A program made the position numbers and the translations under genes. This document shows positions 1-6,423 of a stretch of DNA of 17,344 nt, one piece after another. The notes beneath the pieces are model-generated. The model made no database searches. It was given only the letters and a program-made list of their open reading frames with translations, and was not told the DNA's origin. The DNA is from Poindextera sp035604135 (GTDB lineage Bacteria > Pseudomonadota > Alphaproteobacteria > Caulobacterales > Caulobacteraceae). Location: the NCBI GenBank assembly GCA_035604135.1, contig DATNJB010000033.1, positions 1 to 17,344 of the forward strand, in the 5' to 3' direction. Numbering within the stretch: the first letter of the stretch is position 1; each line of letters starts with the position of its first letter.

Positions 1-122
1 GGCGTCGGCGTGGGTGTCGGTGTAGGCGTTGGGGTCGGCGTCGGCGTCGGCGTCGGTGTCGGTGTCGGCGTCGGTGTTGGTGTCGGCGTGGGAGTCGGAG
101 TGGGGGTGGGGGTCGGCGTCGG
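1..122. repeat. Degenerate hexanucleotide tandem repeat (GTCGGC-type)
   Basis: The first 122 bases are tandem hexamers of the type GGCGTC/GGTGTC with frequent third-position changes. Read as minus-strand codons, every unit is CCN ACN (Pro-Thr); all four Thr codons and all four Pro codons occur. The period of six is in phase with the lipoprotein frame, so gain or loss of units would change stalk length without a frameshift. The array continues beyond the left edge. Confidence 0.95.
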
Positions 123-236
123 CGAAGGACCGCCGCCTCCGCCGCCGCCGGCGCAGGCGGTCACCGCGATGCCAGAGAAGAGCGCGAGAGCCAGCGCGCT
201 CGACCGCGCCCAACGCAAACCCAACCCTCGGTCCAT
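1..236 (-). CDS. Lipoprotein with poly-Gly and Pro-Thr repeat linker, 5' part only
   Basis: Read on the minus strand from the ATG at 236-234, this frame stays open to the window edge (78 codons) and has no stop. Residues 1-27 form a lipoprotein signal peptide (Arg at 3, 8 and 11, then an Ala/Leu-rich core) ending in the lipobox V-T-A-C, with the lipidated Cys at residue 28. It is followed by Ala, seven Gly, Pro-Ser, and then 20 uninterrupted Pro-Thr dipeptides up to the edge. The N-terminus should therefore be membrane-anchored, with an extended stalk presenting a globular domain that lies outside the window. A purine-rich GGGGAG at 246-251 is a plausible ribosome binding site. Secreted alphaproteobacterial proteins with Cys-Gly-rich-(Pro-Thr) leaders carry many kinds of enzyme domain, so function cannot be assigned. 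The lipoprotein call is firm; the product is unknown. Confidence 0.8.
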   Translation of the reverse strand, partial: MDRGLGLRWARSSALALALFSGIAVTACAGGGGGGGPSPTPTPTPTPTPTPTPTPTPTPTPTPTPTPTPTPTPTPTPT

Positions 237-380
237 GGCCCCGCTCCCCGCGCGCGCCGAGTCACGTAACAGGCGAATCCTTATCGTGGCGAGTGACTCG
301 CCTCAACGCGGCCTCGGCGGTAACGCGAAATGGTGACCCAATCGCAAAGCCCCCGCCAGACGTAGCCGGTTACCGACCCC

Positions 381-412
381 CACTCCCGCTCATCCTCGCG
401 CTAGCGGGAGTG
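381..412. repeat. Short palindromic repeat, copy A
   Basis: A perfect 10-bp inverted repeat (CACTCCCGCT at 381-390, AGCGGGAGTG at 403-412) encloses a 12-nt loop. The core 388-407 reads GCTCATCC-TCGCGCTAGCGG and matches copy B (563-582, opposite strand) at 18 of 20 positions. It is also close to copy C (1296-1314). This looks like a REP-like dispersed intergenic palindrome of Caulobacteraceae type. It lies in the gene-free stretch 237-664. Confidence 0.7.
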
Positions 413-456
413 CAGGTGTTCTGCTCAACCGCCGCGCAGCGGCGAGGCCCAAATCG

Positions 457-548
457 ACCACGAAGGACACGAAGGGCACGAAGACGCCCGAGAGGGCGTC
501 GGCGCAGCGGCTTGCGCTGCCCGTCGTGTCCTTTGTGTCCTTCGTGGT
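457..548. repeat. Cruciform-type dispersed repeat (CACGAAGG family)
   Basis: The terminal arms 457-481 and 524-548 are inverted repeats matching at 23 of 25 positions. They are built of iterated C-A-C-G-A-A-G-G units. Between the arms are two further hairpins. One is a perfect 7-bp stem, 483-489 with 494-500, closed by a GAGA (GNRA) tetraloop. The other is a 6-bp stem, 504-509 with 515-520. The whole can fold as a three-way cloverleaf in either strand. A single-arm relative occurs at 2182-2208. Similar CACGAAGG-rich intergenic palindromes are scattered through many bacterial genomes. No protein is encoded here; short frames through the arms are artefacts of the repeat. Confidence 0.85.
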
Positions 549-560
549 GAAAAGCTGACT

Positions 561-586
561 GGCCGCTTGCGCGGGGATGAGCGGCC
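561..586. repeat. Short palindromic repeat, copy B (inverted relative to A)
   Basis: A perfect 7-bp inverted repeat (GGCCGCT at 561-567, AGCGGCC at 580-586) has a 12-nt loop. On the minus strand the core 582-563 reads GCTCATCCCC-GCGCAAGCGG, with an inner CCGC-GCAA-GCGG hairpin. Together with copy A it flanks the large cruciform repeat in inverted orientation. Confidence 0.7.
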
Positions 587-618
587 ATGCGGAGCGGTGA
601 GCGCGACCGTGCCTGCGC

Positions 619-639
619 CTTCTCGCCAAGGCGGAGAAG
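619..639. other. Imperfect hairpin downstream of the Spy-like gene
   Basis: CTTCTCGCC at 619-627 pairs with GGCGGAGAAG at 630-639 with one bulged G and a 2-nt loop. It lies 26-46 nt past the stop codon of the minus-strand Spy-like gene. No T-run follows on the minus strand, so it is at most a weak terminator or an RNA-stabilising hairpin. Confidence 0.4.
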
Positions 640-664
640 CAGGGCCGCGCTCGTTCCGTCCGAG

Positions 665-1189
665 TTAGCCGGCGTCGCCCTGCGGGCCGTGCTCGGGGCC
701 GTCGTGATGGCCGTGTTGCTCGCCGTGGCCGCCGCGCTGGTGGTCGCCCATCATCAGCATCGGCATGGCGTCGAACGCCTTCTGCTGCTCCGGGCTCAGC
801 GCCGAATAGAAGCTGCGGATGGCGTCGGCGCGCTGGTGGAACTGCGCCTCGTGCTTGGCCATGCGATCTGCCATGCGGTCGAGGCGTTGCGGCGTCGTCA
901 GCTGGGCTTGCGTCCCGCCGGGAGGCGGTCCGCCGTGCTCATGCTGTGCCGGCGCCATGGCGGCCAGGAAGGACTGGAGCGCCGGCTGTTGGTCTGGCCT
1001 GAGGTTGAGCAGCGCGGTTAGCCGCTGCGCGTGTTCGGCCTGACGATCAGCCCGCCACTGGGCGCGCTGTTCCGCCGTCGGCGGTTGGCGCGGGGCGGGC
1101 TGCTGGTCCTGGCCGAGCGCGGCGCAGGCGAGGCCAAGAAGGGCCGCGCTCGCCGCGACGGCGGCCGAGGCCTTGAAGATGTGGTTCAT
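665..1189 (-). CDS. Spy/CpxP-like (LTxxQ) periplasmic protein with His-rich tail
   Basis: The 174-residue product begins with a signal peptide (about residues 1-26, MNHIFKASAA then an Ala/Leu core). The mature part is rich in Gln, Arg and Ala, with two LTxxQ-type motifs: LRPDQ at 63-67 and LSPEQ at 131-135. These are the hallmark of the Spy/CpxP/ZraP/CnrX fold, small all-helical periplasmic proteins that act as chaperones or metal-responsive sensors. Six His lie within residues 150-167, and others at 83, 85, 113 and 118, giving real metal-binding potential. A longer in-frame start at 1333 exists, but its extra 48 codons run through an intergenic palindrome (1296-1318) and precede the signal peptide, so the ATG at 1189 was chosen. 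The family call is good; a chaperone rather than a metal-buffering role is not decided. It lies downstream of the EF-hand gene on the same strand with a 196-bp gap, so it probably has its own promoter. Confidence 0.8.
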   Translation of the reverse strand: MNHIFKASAAVAASAALLGLACAALGQDQQPAPRQPPTAEQRAQWRADRQAEHAQRLTALLNLRPDQQPALQSFLAAMAPAQHEHGGPPPGGTQAQLTTPQRLDRMADRMAKHEAQFHQRADAIRSFYSALSPEQQKAFDAMPMLMMGDHQRGGHGEQHGHHDGPEHGPQGDAG

Positions 1190-1295
1190 AGGTGTTCCCG
1201 ACAAATTGCGTGCGCCCGGTTTATGGCGCCACGCTGGTTTTGCCCCGGTGTTCGAACGCGCGAGCGCCCAGGTTCCGTCGCTGGCGCCGATTTCT

Positions 1296-1318
1296 GCTCG
1301 TCCCGCGCAAGCGGGACC
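1296..1318. repeat. Short palindromic repeat, copy C
   Basis: GCTCGTCCC-GCGCAAGCGG at 1296-1314 matches copy B with one substitution and one deletion. The 7-bp stem GTCCCGC/GCGGGAC (1300-1306 with 1311-1317) is closed by a GCAA tetraloop. It sits in the 196-bp gap between the Spy-like and EF-hand genes. No clear promoter was identified in that gap. Confidence 0.65.
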
Positions 1319-1385
1319 GTGCTTCCCAGCCATTCAGGCGGCGCGCGAACCACGGGCCGCCATCTTGCGCCGCAGGGCGTGAGCT

Positions 1386-2105
1386 CTAGCGGCGGCGGCG
1401 GCGAGAGGCTTCGATCTCCTCCTGGGCCCTGGTCTTGGGCAGGCGGTCGAGGGTGAGGTAGCCCCGCCCGCCCGTATCGAGCTCGCCAAAGTGGCGGTCG
1501 GACAGCGCGAGGAAGTCGGCCTTGCGCACGAAACCGCGGAAGTTGACGTCGGCCTCGGTGACCGGCTCGGGCGCGGCGAACAGGCTGTAGGGCGCTGCGC
1601 CCGCGCCCGACTCGTCGAGCACATTCGGCTTGGGGTTATCCGGCGTCGGGCCGGCAACGCCCTCGGGCTCGACGGGCAGCGTGCCCGCGCCGCCAGGGCC
1701 GCCGCCGTACTGGGCGCGCCAGAGCTTGAGCCCGGGCAGGACGAGGGCGCTGATCGGGACGCGGTAGCCGAGGATCTCGGGCGCGACCCTGCGTTCGTAG
1801 ACCTCGATGTCGAGGGGGTCGAGCACGCCTTGATGTTGCAGGTCCAGCGTGTCGAAGAAGGCCGCCGCGTCGGCGGTGAACTCGGCGTGGGTCAGCTGGC
1901 CGTCGCCCTTCTTGTTCGCCTGCTTGAACCAGTCGACCACCGGATAGGGCGCGGACAGCGGCGCGCGGAACGGCTGGCCGCAGGGACTGATGAAGAGGTT
2001 CTCCGGCAGGTCGTCGTCCTGGGCGCGGGCCAGGCGGGGCCACGCGGCCCCAGCGAAGACGGCGGCGGCGCCGATCGTGGCGAACTGACGGCGGTTGGGG
2101 CTCAT
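1386..2105 (-). CDS. Tat-exported EF-hand domain protein
   Basis: The 239-residue product has a twin-arginine leader: N-R-R-Q-F at residues 4-8, a hydrophobic stretch at 11-22, and a likely cleavage after A-R-A at 28. Four EF-hand-like loops follow. Loop 1 (64-75) has Asn, Asp-Gly and a terminal Glu at positions 1, 5/6 and 12. Loop 2 (88-99) starts and ends with Asp. Loop 3 (186-197) has Asp, Asn, Gly and Asp. Loop 4 (210-221) has Asp and Gly only. Loop 1 is the best calcium-site candidate; the others are degenerate. The region 134-165 is Gly/Pro-rich and probably a linker. The C-terminus ends in five Arg. A longer start at 2195 is disfavoured because it runs into the dispersed repeat at 2182-2208. 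No strong ribosome binding site is visible. A periplasmic calcium-binding or structural role is inferred; the biological function is unknown. Confidence 0.75.
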   Translation of the reverse strand: MSPNRRQFATIGAAAVFAGAAWPRLARAQDDDLPENLFISPCGQPFRAPLSAPYPVVDWFKQANKKGDGQLTHAEFTADAAAFFDTLDLQHQGVLDPLDIEVYERRVAPEILGYRVPISALVLPGLKLWRAQYGGGPGGAGTLPVEPEGVAGPTPDNPKPNVLDESGAGAAPYSLFAAPEPVTEADVNFRGFVRKADFLALSDRHFGELDTGGRGYLTLDRLPKTRAQEEIEASRRRRR

Positions 2106-2181
2106 GTTTGCCAAAGCTACGCGGAATGAAGGAACCAAGCGCGCCCTATCTCCTGCATCGTCGAGGCGTACTCCAGAAGGA

Positions 2182-2208
2182 ACCACGAAAAACACGAAAA
2201 AACACGAA
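2182..2208. repeat. Half-copy of the CACGAA repeat
   Basis: The run ACCACGAA, CACGAA, CACGAA with A-rich spacers reproduces one arm of the cruciform repeat at 457-548 with one extra base in the second spacer. No matching inverted arm was found within the following 100 bp, so this is a solo arm. It lies in the 197-bp gap between the EF-hand gene and the beta-propeller gene, which otherwise shows only GC-rich short palindromes (for example 2222-2233). Confidence 0.65.
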
Positions 2209-2302
2209 CGAGATCGGACAAGGCGGCGCCGCCTGCAGAACGTCTCCGACCGAAGCGCGACCCCTCGTCCGACCCCTTCGGGGCCGCCCTGGCTCGGCTA
2301 CG

Positions 2303-3316
2303 CTACGGCCGCCCGACGACGAGGATCTGGAAGGTGCCGGGCTTGGTGGTCGGGCGCTGGCCGGCGGGGACCGGCAGATTGTACTGAGCGGTCGGCAGGT
2401 AGAGACGGCCGGTCCGCGGATCGACCGCGCCGGTGCGCGTGCCGATCTGGGTGGGCACGGTCTCGACGATGGTGTTGTCGCCGGGGCCGGAGAGCGCGAT
2501 CACGTTCAGCTGGCCGTCGAGCGCGGTCGGGATGTAGGCCAGGCTGCGGGTGCGATCGTAGATCACCGCATCGGGGAAGCCGCCGATCTTGAGGCTGGCG
2601 ATCTCCTTGCCCGTTTCCGCATCGAGGATCTTGGCGACGCCGCTGCCGCAGGACGAGATCAGCCTGTGGCCCTCGACATAGGCCAGGCCGGTCGGCCGCT
2701 TGCAGTCGGCCATGGCGTAGCGGCCGACGACGGCGCGCTTGTCCAAATCGACGACCGCGATCTCGCCGGTGCTCTCGACGTTGACGAACAGCATGCCCTT
2801 GCCGTCGACGGCGGGAAACTCGAGCGAGCCGCCGACCTTGATCGTTCCGACGACGCTCTCGGCCCTCGGATCGACCAGGGTGACGATGCCGGGATCGCCG
2901 TTGATCACGATGACAAGGCCGCTCGACGGGTCATAGGTCGCGCCGTCGGCGTCGTCGTCGACGCTCAGCGACTTGATGAGGGTTCCGTCGGAGCCTTTCA
3001 GGATCTTGACGCTCTTGTCGCCGCTGTTGGTGGTGACCAGGACATCGGAACCGGGAACGGGCACGACCGCGTGCAGGCGGGCGCCGTCGGCGAAGTTTGC
3101 GTTGAGCCGGCCGGTCTTCACGTCCAGCGCGAGCACCTTGGTGTCGTGGGCGACGTAGACCCGGCCGCGGGCGGCGTCGAAGCTCGTGTAGTCCCAACCG
3201 CCGTCAGGGCCGTTGATGCGCTGGATGACGCTGAGGGCGGGCGCGGCGGATGCGGCGGTGGCCAGCCCGGCGGCGAGAGCCGTGGCGGCGGTGAAGGCGA
3301 GCAGCAGGCGTTTCAT
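2303..3316 (-). CDS. Secreted YncE-like beta-propeller protein
   Basis: The 337-residue product starts with a signal peptide, MKRLLLAFTAATALAAGL, ending near A-S-A at 22-24. The rest is about seven repeats of roughly 40 residues with the YVTN/YncE pattern (D-x-x-x-G-x-x-Y/V-V followed by V-x-D-x-x-T-G-x). Examples are YTSFDAARGRVYVAH, AVDGKGMLFVNVES and GAVDPRTGRLYLPT. This fits a seven-bladed periplasmic propeller with no catalytic motif; partners are unknown. It is the last gene of the efflux operon, 47 bp after the pump's stop. The start at 3316 is preceded by GGAG ten bases upstream. An alternative ATG at 3367 overlaps the pump stop as ATGA, but it would add 17 polar residues before the signal peptide. 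Fusion to a pump subunit accessory role is inference from position only. Confidence 0.85.
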   Translation of the reverse strand: MKRLLLAFTAATALAAGLATAASAAPALSVIQRINGPDGGWDYTSFDAARGRVYVAHDTKVLALDVKTGRLNANFADGARLHAVVPVPGSDVLVTTNSGDKSVKILKGSDGTLIKSLSVDDDADGATYDPSSGLVIVINGDPGIVTLVDPRAESVVGTIKVGGSLEFPAVDGKGMLFVNVESTGEIAVVDLDKRAVVGRYAMADCKRPTGLAYVEGHRLISSCGSGVAKILDAETGKEIASLKIGGFPDAVIYDRTRSLAYIPTALDGQLNVIALSGPGDNTIVETVPTQIGTRTGAVDPRTGRLYLPTAQYNLPVPAGQRPTTKPGTFQILVVGRP

Positions 3317-3363
3317 GGGGGCGTTTCTCCAGTGAGGGTGGGTTGAATCGGATGGCGGGGAAC

Positions 3364-6300
3364 TCATGACGCGGCGCCGGCCTGGTCGGCGCGCACGCCG
3401 CCGACGATGCGATAGAGCGCCGGCATCGCCAGCAGCACGAGCGGCCCCTGGGCGACGAGGCCGGCGATGATGGCGACGGCCAGAGGCCGCTCCATCGACG
3501 CGCCCCCGCCCGGCGCGAGCGCCAGCGGCGCCAGCGCCAGGATGGCCGCCAGCGTGGTCATCGCGATCGGCCGCAGACGGTTCACGCCGGCCTGCACCAG
3601 GGCCGCATCCGGGGCGACCCCTTCGGCGAGCAGCGCCTCGTATTCGGTGAAGTAGAAGATGGCGACCTCGGTCGTGATGCCGACGATCATGGTCGTGCCC
3701 ATCAGCGCCATGATGTTGAGCTCGACGCCGGCGAGGAAGAGGCCGATGGCCACGGCCGAGGCGGCGACCAGCGGCATGACGAGGATCACGCCGGCGACGC
3801 GGAACCGCTCGTAGATCACGAGCAGGAGCACGAAGACCGCGGCGACCGCGGCTGCGAACACCAGCATCAGGTCGCGGAACGCGGCCCGCTGCTCGGCGAA
3901 GAGGCCGCCCATCTCGAAGGTGACCCCGGCCGGCAGGAAGCCCGGCCGGGCGACCAGGCGCTCGACCTCGCTCGCCGTCGATCCGACGTCGCGGCCCTCC
4001 ACGCGGGCGGTGACAGCGTCCATCAGGCGCATGTTCTCGCGATCGATCTCGGCCTGGCCGTTGACGACCTTCAGCGTCGCGATGCGCCCGATCGGGAACG
4101 CGTGGCCGTCGGCCGGCGACTTCAGCATGAGCCCGCCGATCTGGTCCACTCGCGCGCGGGCCGCCGCCGGGGTCCACACCCGGACGTCGACGAGGTTGGC
4201 GCCCGACTGCACCTGGGTGGCGACATCGCCGGAGAGCAGGTCGTCGATCTGCTTGGAGGCCTCGCCGGCGTCGATGCCCTCGAGCTCGGCGCGCACCGGG
4301 TCGACCTGGATGTCGAGGCCGTCGCCGGCGATGACGACGCCGCTCTTCACCTCGGTCACGCCGCGGACCTGGCCGATGGCGGCGGCGACCTGCGCGCCGG
4401 CCTGGTTGGCGAGCGCCGCGTCGCGGGCATAGAGCTTGACCTCGATCGGCTGCGGAACGGCGGTCAGGTCGCCGATCAGGTCCTCCATCAGCTGGGCGGT
4501 CTCGATCTCCAGCCCCGGGACCTGCGCCTGCACGTGGCCGGCCACGTCGTCCATGACTTGGTCGATCGGCCGGCGGCCGCCGCGTCTCAGGCGGATGAAG
4601 ATGTCGCCGGTATTGGGCTCGGTCAGCCCGCCGCCCAGCTGGGTTCCGGTCCGCCGGGAGTAGGTGTCGACATCGGGGGTGGCGCGGACGATCGCCTCGA
4701 CCTGGCGGACCAGGCGGTCGGTCTCGGTGAGCGACATCCCGGGCGGGGCCACGTAGTCGAGCACGAAGCCGCCCTCGTCGATGTTGGGGATGAAGCCGGA
4801 GCCGACGTTCAGAAAGCAGACCAGCCCGAGCGCCGCCAGCGCCAGCATCGCGCCCAGCGTCACGAGCGGCCTGGCCACGCTGGCCTCCAAGAGGCGGCGG
4901 TAGCGCGAGAGGAAGCGGCCGCGCTCGTCGAGCGCCGCGACCCGCCCGTGGTGGGTGGCGAGCTGTTCGACCAGCACCGGCACCAGCCACCAGGCGACGA
5001 GGAAGGACAGCGCCAGCGAGACGGCCATGGTGACGGAGAGCGCCTTGAAGAAGGCGCCGGTGACCCCGGTCAGGAAGGCGAGCGGGACGAAGATCACCGT
5101 CGTCGCCGCCGACGACCCGGCGAGCGGGCGCATGAACTCCTGGACCGCGCGCTCGATGCCCTGCCGGCCGCGCACGACCTCTTCGGCCAGCCGGCGCTCG
5201 ATGTGCTCGATCATCACGATGGCGTCGTCGATGATCAGCCCGATCGCCGCGGCCATGCCGCCGAGGGTCATGATGTTGAAGCTCTGACCGAGCAGCGTGA
5301 GCACCAGCGTTGTCGCCGCCAGCACCACGGGCGCCGCGACCACGGCGGCCAGCGTCACGCGCCAGTTGCGCAGGAAGACGAGCAGCACAAGCGCCGCCAG
5401 GACCACGCCGATGATGATCGCGTTGGTGAGCGCGGCGGCGGAATCGAGGATCAGGTCGCTCTGGTCGTACCAGGCCCTGACCTGCATGTCGGCGGGGCCC
5501 TGGCCGCGCACGCGGGCGAATGCGGCGCGCACCTCCCTGGCGATGCGGACCGTGTTGCCGCCCGGCTGCTGATAGACGTTGACCAGCACAGCGTCGCGGC
5601 CGTCGGCGGACACGCGGATCCACTGCGGCGCCGGCTGGGCGGTCACCGTGGCGACGTCTCCGACGCGGACGACCGTGCCGCCCACGGTCTTGACCACGAC
5701 ATCGGCGATCTGCCGCGGTTCGGTCAGGCGCGACTCGGTGAGGACGAGCAGCAGCTTGCCTTCGTCCTCGACCCGCCCTGAGGCGGTCAGCACGTTGGCG
5801 CCGGCGACCGCGGCGGCGACATCGGCGACCGAGAGGCCGTTCGCCCACAGCTTGGCCGGATCGGCTTCGATGCGGTACTCGCCGGGCGCGCCGCCCTGGT
5901 TCTGCACGCGAGCGACGCCGTCGATCGTCGACAGCACCGGCGCGAGCGTCAGGTCGGCGAAGCGGCGAAGCTCCACTCGGGTCGCCCTGTCCGAGGTCAG
6001 GCTGTAGGCCGCCACCGGGTCGACGGTCGGGTCCTGCCGGCGGACGTCGAACGTGACCCCCGCCGGCAGGGTCTGCTGGGCGCCGGCGAGTGCGGACTGG
6101 ACGCGCTGGAGCGCCAGATCCATGTCCGAGCCCCACCCGAAGTTGATCGAGATCTCGACCGCGCCGCGGCCGGTGGTCGAGCGCAGGTCGCGGACGCCGG
6201 GGATGGCGCGGATCGCCTGCTCGACCGGCCGGGTGATCACCGCCTCGGTCTGGTCGGCTGGACGATCGCCGGCATCGACCGTGACGGCGATGCGCGGGAA

Positions 6301-6423
6301 GTGCGCCTCGGGGAACAGGCTGACCGGCATGATGAAGGCGCTGAGGACCCCGCCCGCAACCAAAAAGCCGATGAGCGTGAGGAGCGAGCGCCGGCGCTTG
6401 GACGCGAACGCGGCGAGGTTCAT
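3364..6423 (-). CDS. RND efflux pump permease subunit
   Basis: The 1019-residue inner-membrane pump has the RND layout: TM1 near 12-32, a large periplasmic loop to about 330, TM2-6 near 332-485, TM7 near 522-540, a second periplasmic loop, and TM8-12 from about 852. TM4 carries D399 and D400 followed by A-I-V-M-I-E at 401-406, the proton-relay aspartates of the family. The TM10 segment G-I-T-T-E-V-A-I has E919 where AcrB has Lys940; CusA-type heavy-metal pumps have Glu in that region. The segment FIPNIDEGG at 544-552 also resembles the F-x-P-x-x-DEG motif of HME pumps. The start overlaps the membrane-fusion gene's stop by 4 bp (ATGA). It exports substrates from periplasm or membrane through the co-encoded fusion protein and outer-membrane channel using proton flux. 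The substrate is unresolved: HME-like, but not a clear CzcA or CusA. Confidence 0.93.
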   Translation of the reverse strand: MNLAAFASKRRRSLLTLIGFLVAGGVLSAFIMPVSLFPEAHFPRIAVTVDAGDRPADQTEAVITRPVEQAIRAIPGVRDLRSTTGRGAVEISINFGWGSDMDLALQRVQSALAGAQQTLPAGVTFDVRRQDPTVDPVAAYSLTSDRATRVELRRFADLTLAPVLSTIDGVARVQNQGGAPGEYRIEADPAKLWANGLSVADVAAAVAGANVLTASGRVEDEGKLLLVLTESRLTEPRQIADVVVKTVGGTVVRVGDVATVTAQPAPQWIRVSADGRDAVLVNVYQQPGGNTVRIAREVRAAFARVRGQGPADMQVRAWYDQSDLILDSAAALTNAIIIGVVLAALVLLVFLRNWRVTLAAVVAAPVVLAATTLVLTLLGQSFNIMTLGGMAAAIGLIIDDAIVMIEHIERRLAEEVVRGRQGIERAVQEFMRPLAGSSAATTVIFVPLAFLTGVTGAFFKALSVTMAVSLALSFLVAWWLVPVLVEQLATHHGRVAALDERGRFLSRYRRLLEASVARPLVTLGAMLALAALGLVCFLNVGSGFIPNIDEGGFVLDYVAPPGMSLTETDRLVRQVEAIVRATPDVDTYSRRTGTQLGGGLTEPNTGDIFIRLRRGGRRPIDQVMDDVAGHVQAQVPGLEIETAQLMEDLIGDLTAVPQPIEVKLYARDAALANQAGAQVAAAIGQVRGVTEVKSGVVIAGDGLDIQVDPVRAELEGIDAGEASKQIDDLLSGDVATQVQSGANLVDVRVWTPAAARARVDQIGGLMLKSPADGHAFPIGRIATLKVVNGQAEIDRENMRLMDAVTARVEGRDVGSTASEVERLVARPGFLPAGVTFEMGGLFAEQRAAFRDLMLVFAAAVAAVFVLLLVIYERFRVAGVILVMPLVAASAVAIGLFLAGVELNIMALMGTTMIVGITTEVAIFYFTEYEALLAEGVAPDAALVQAGVNRLRPIAMTTLAAILALAPLALAPGGGASMERPLAVAIIAGLVAQGPLVLLAMPALYRIVGGVRADQAGAAS

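Noticed and set aside
1..122. CRISPR-like tandem array
   Set aside because: Units are 6 bp with no spacers, and they encode Pro-Thr dipeptides in phase with a lipoprotein gene.
2270..2290. Hairpin CCCC-TTC-GGGG as a terminator downstream of the efflux operon
   Set aside because: The stem is only 4 bp and no T-run follows on the minus strand. It may contribute weakly, but it cannot be called.
2108..3346. Plus-strand open frame of 412 codons opposite the beta-propeller gene
   Set aside because: It is antisense to the signal-peptide-bearing propeller gene. The translation is Asp/Gly-rich without recognisable domains, and the frame begins in the repeat-containing intergenic stretch.
4102..5781. 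Long plus-strand open frame (559 codons) opposite the RND pump gene
   Set aside because: It is exactly antisense to a clear pump gene. Its translation is dominated by Asp, Gly, His and Arg with no domain, signal or ribosome binding site, which is the usual by-product of high-GC codon bias.
3317..6136. Upstream extension of the propeller frame into the pump gene (1277 codons in total)
   Set aside because: The upstream part is an alternative frame of the RND gene rich in Arg and Gly. The true protein begins with a signal peptide at 3316.
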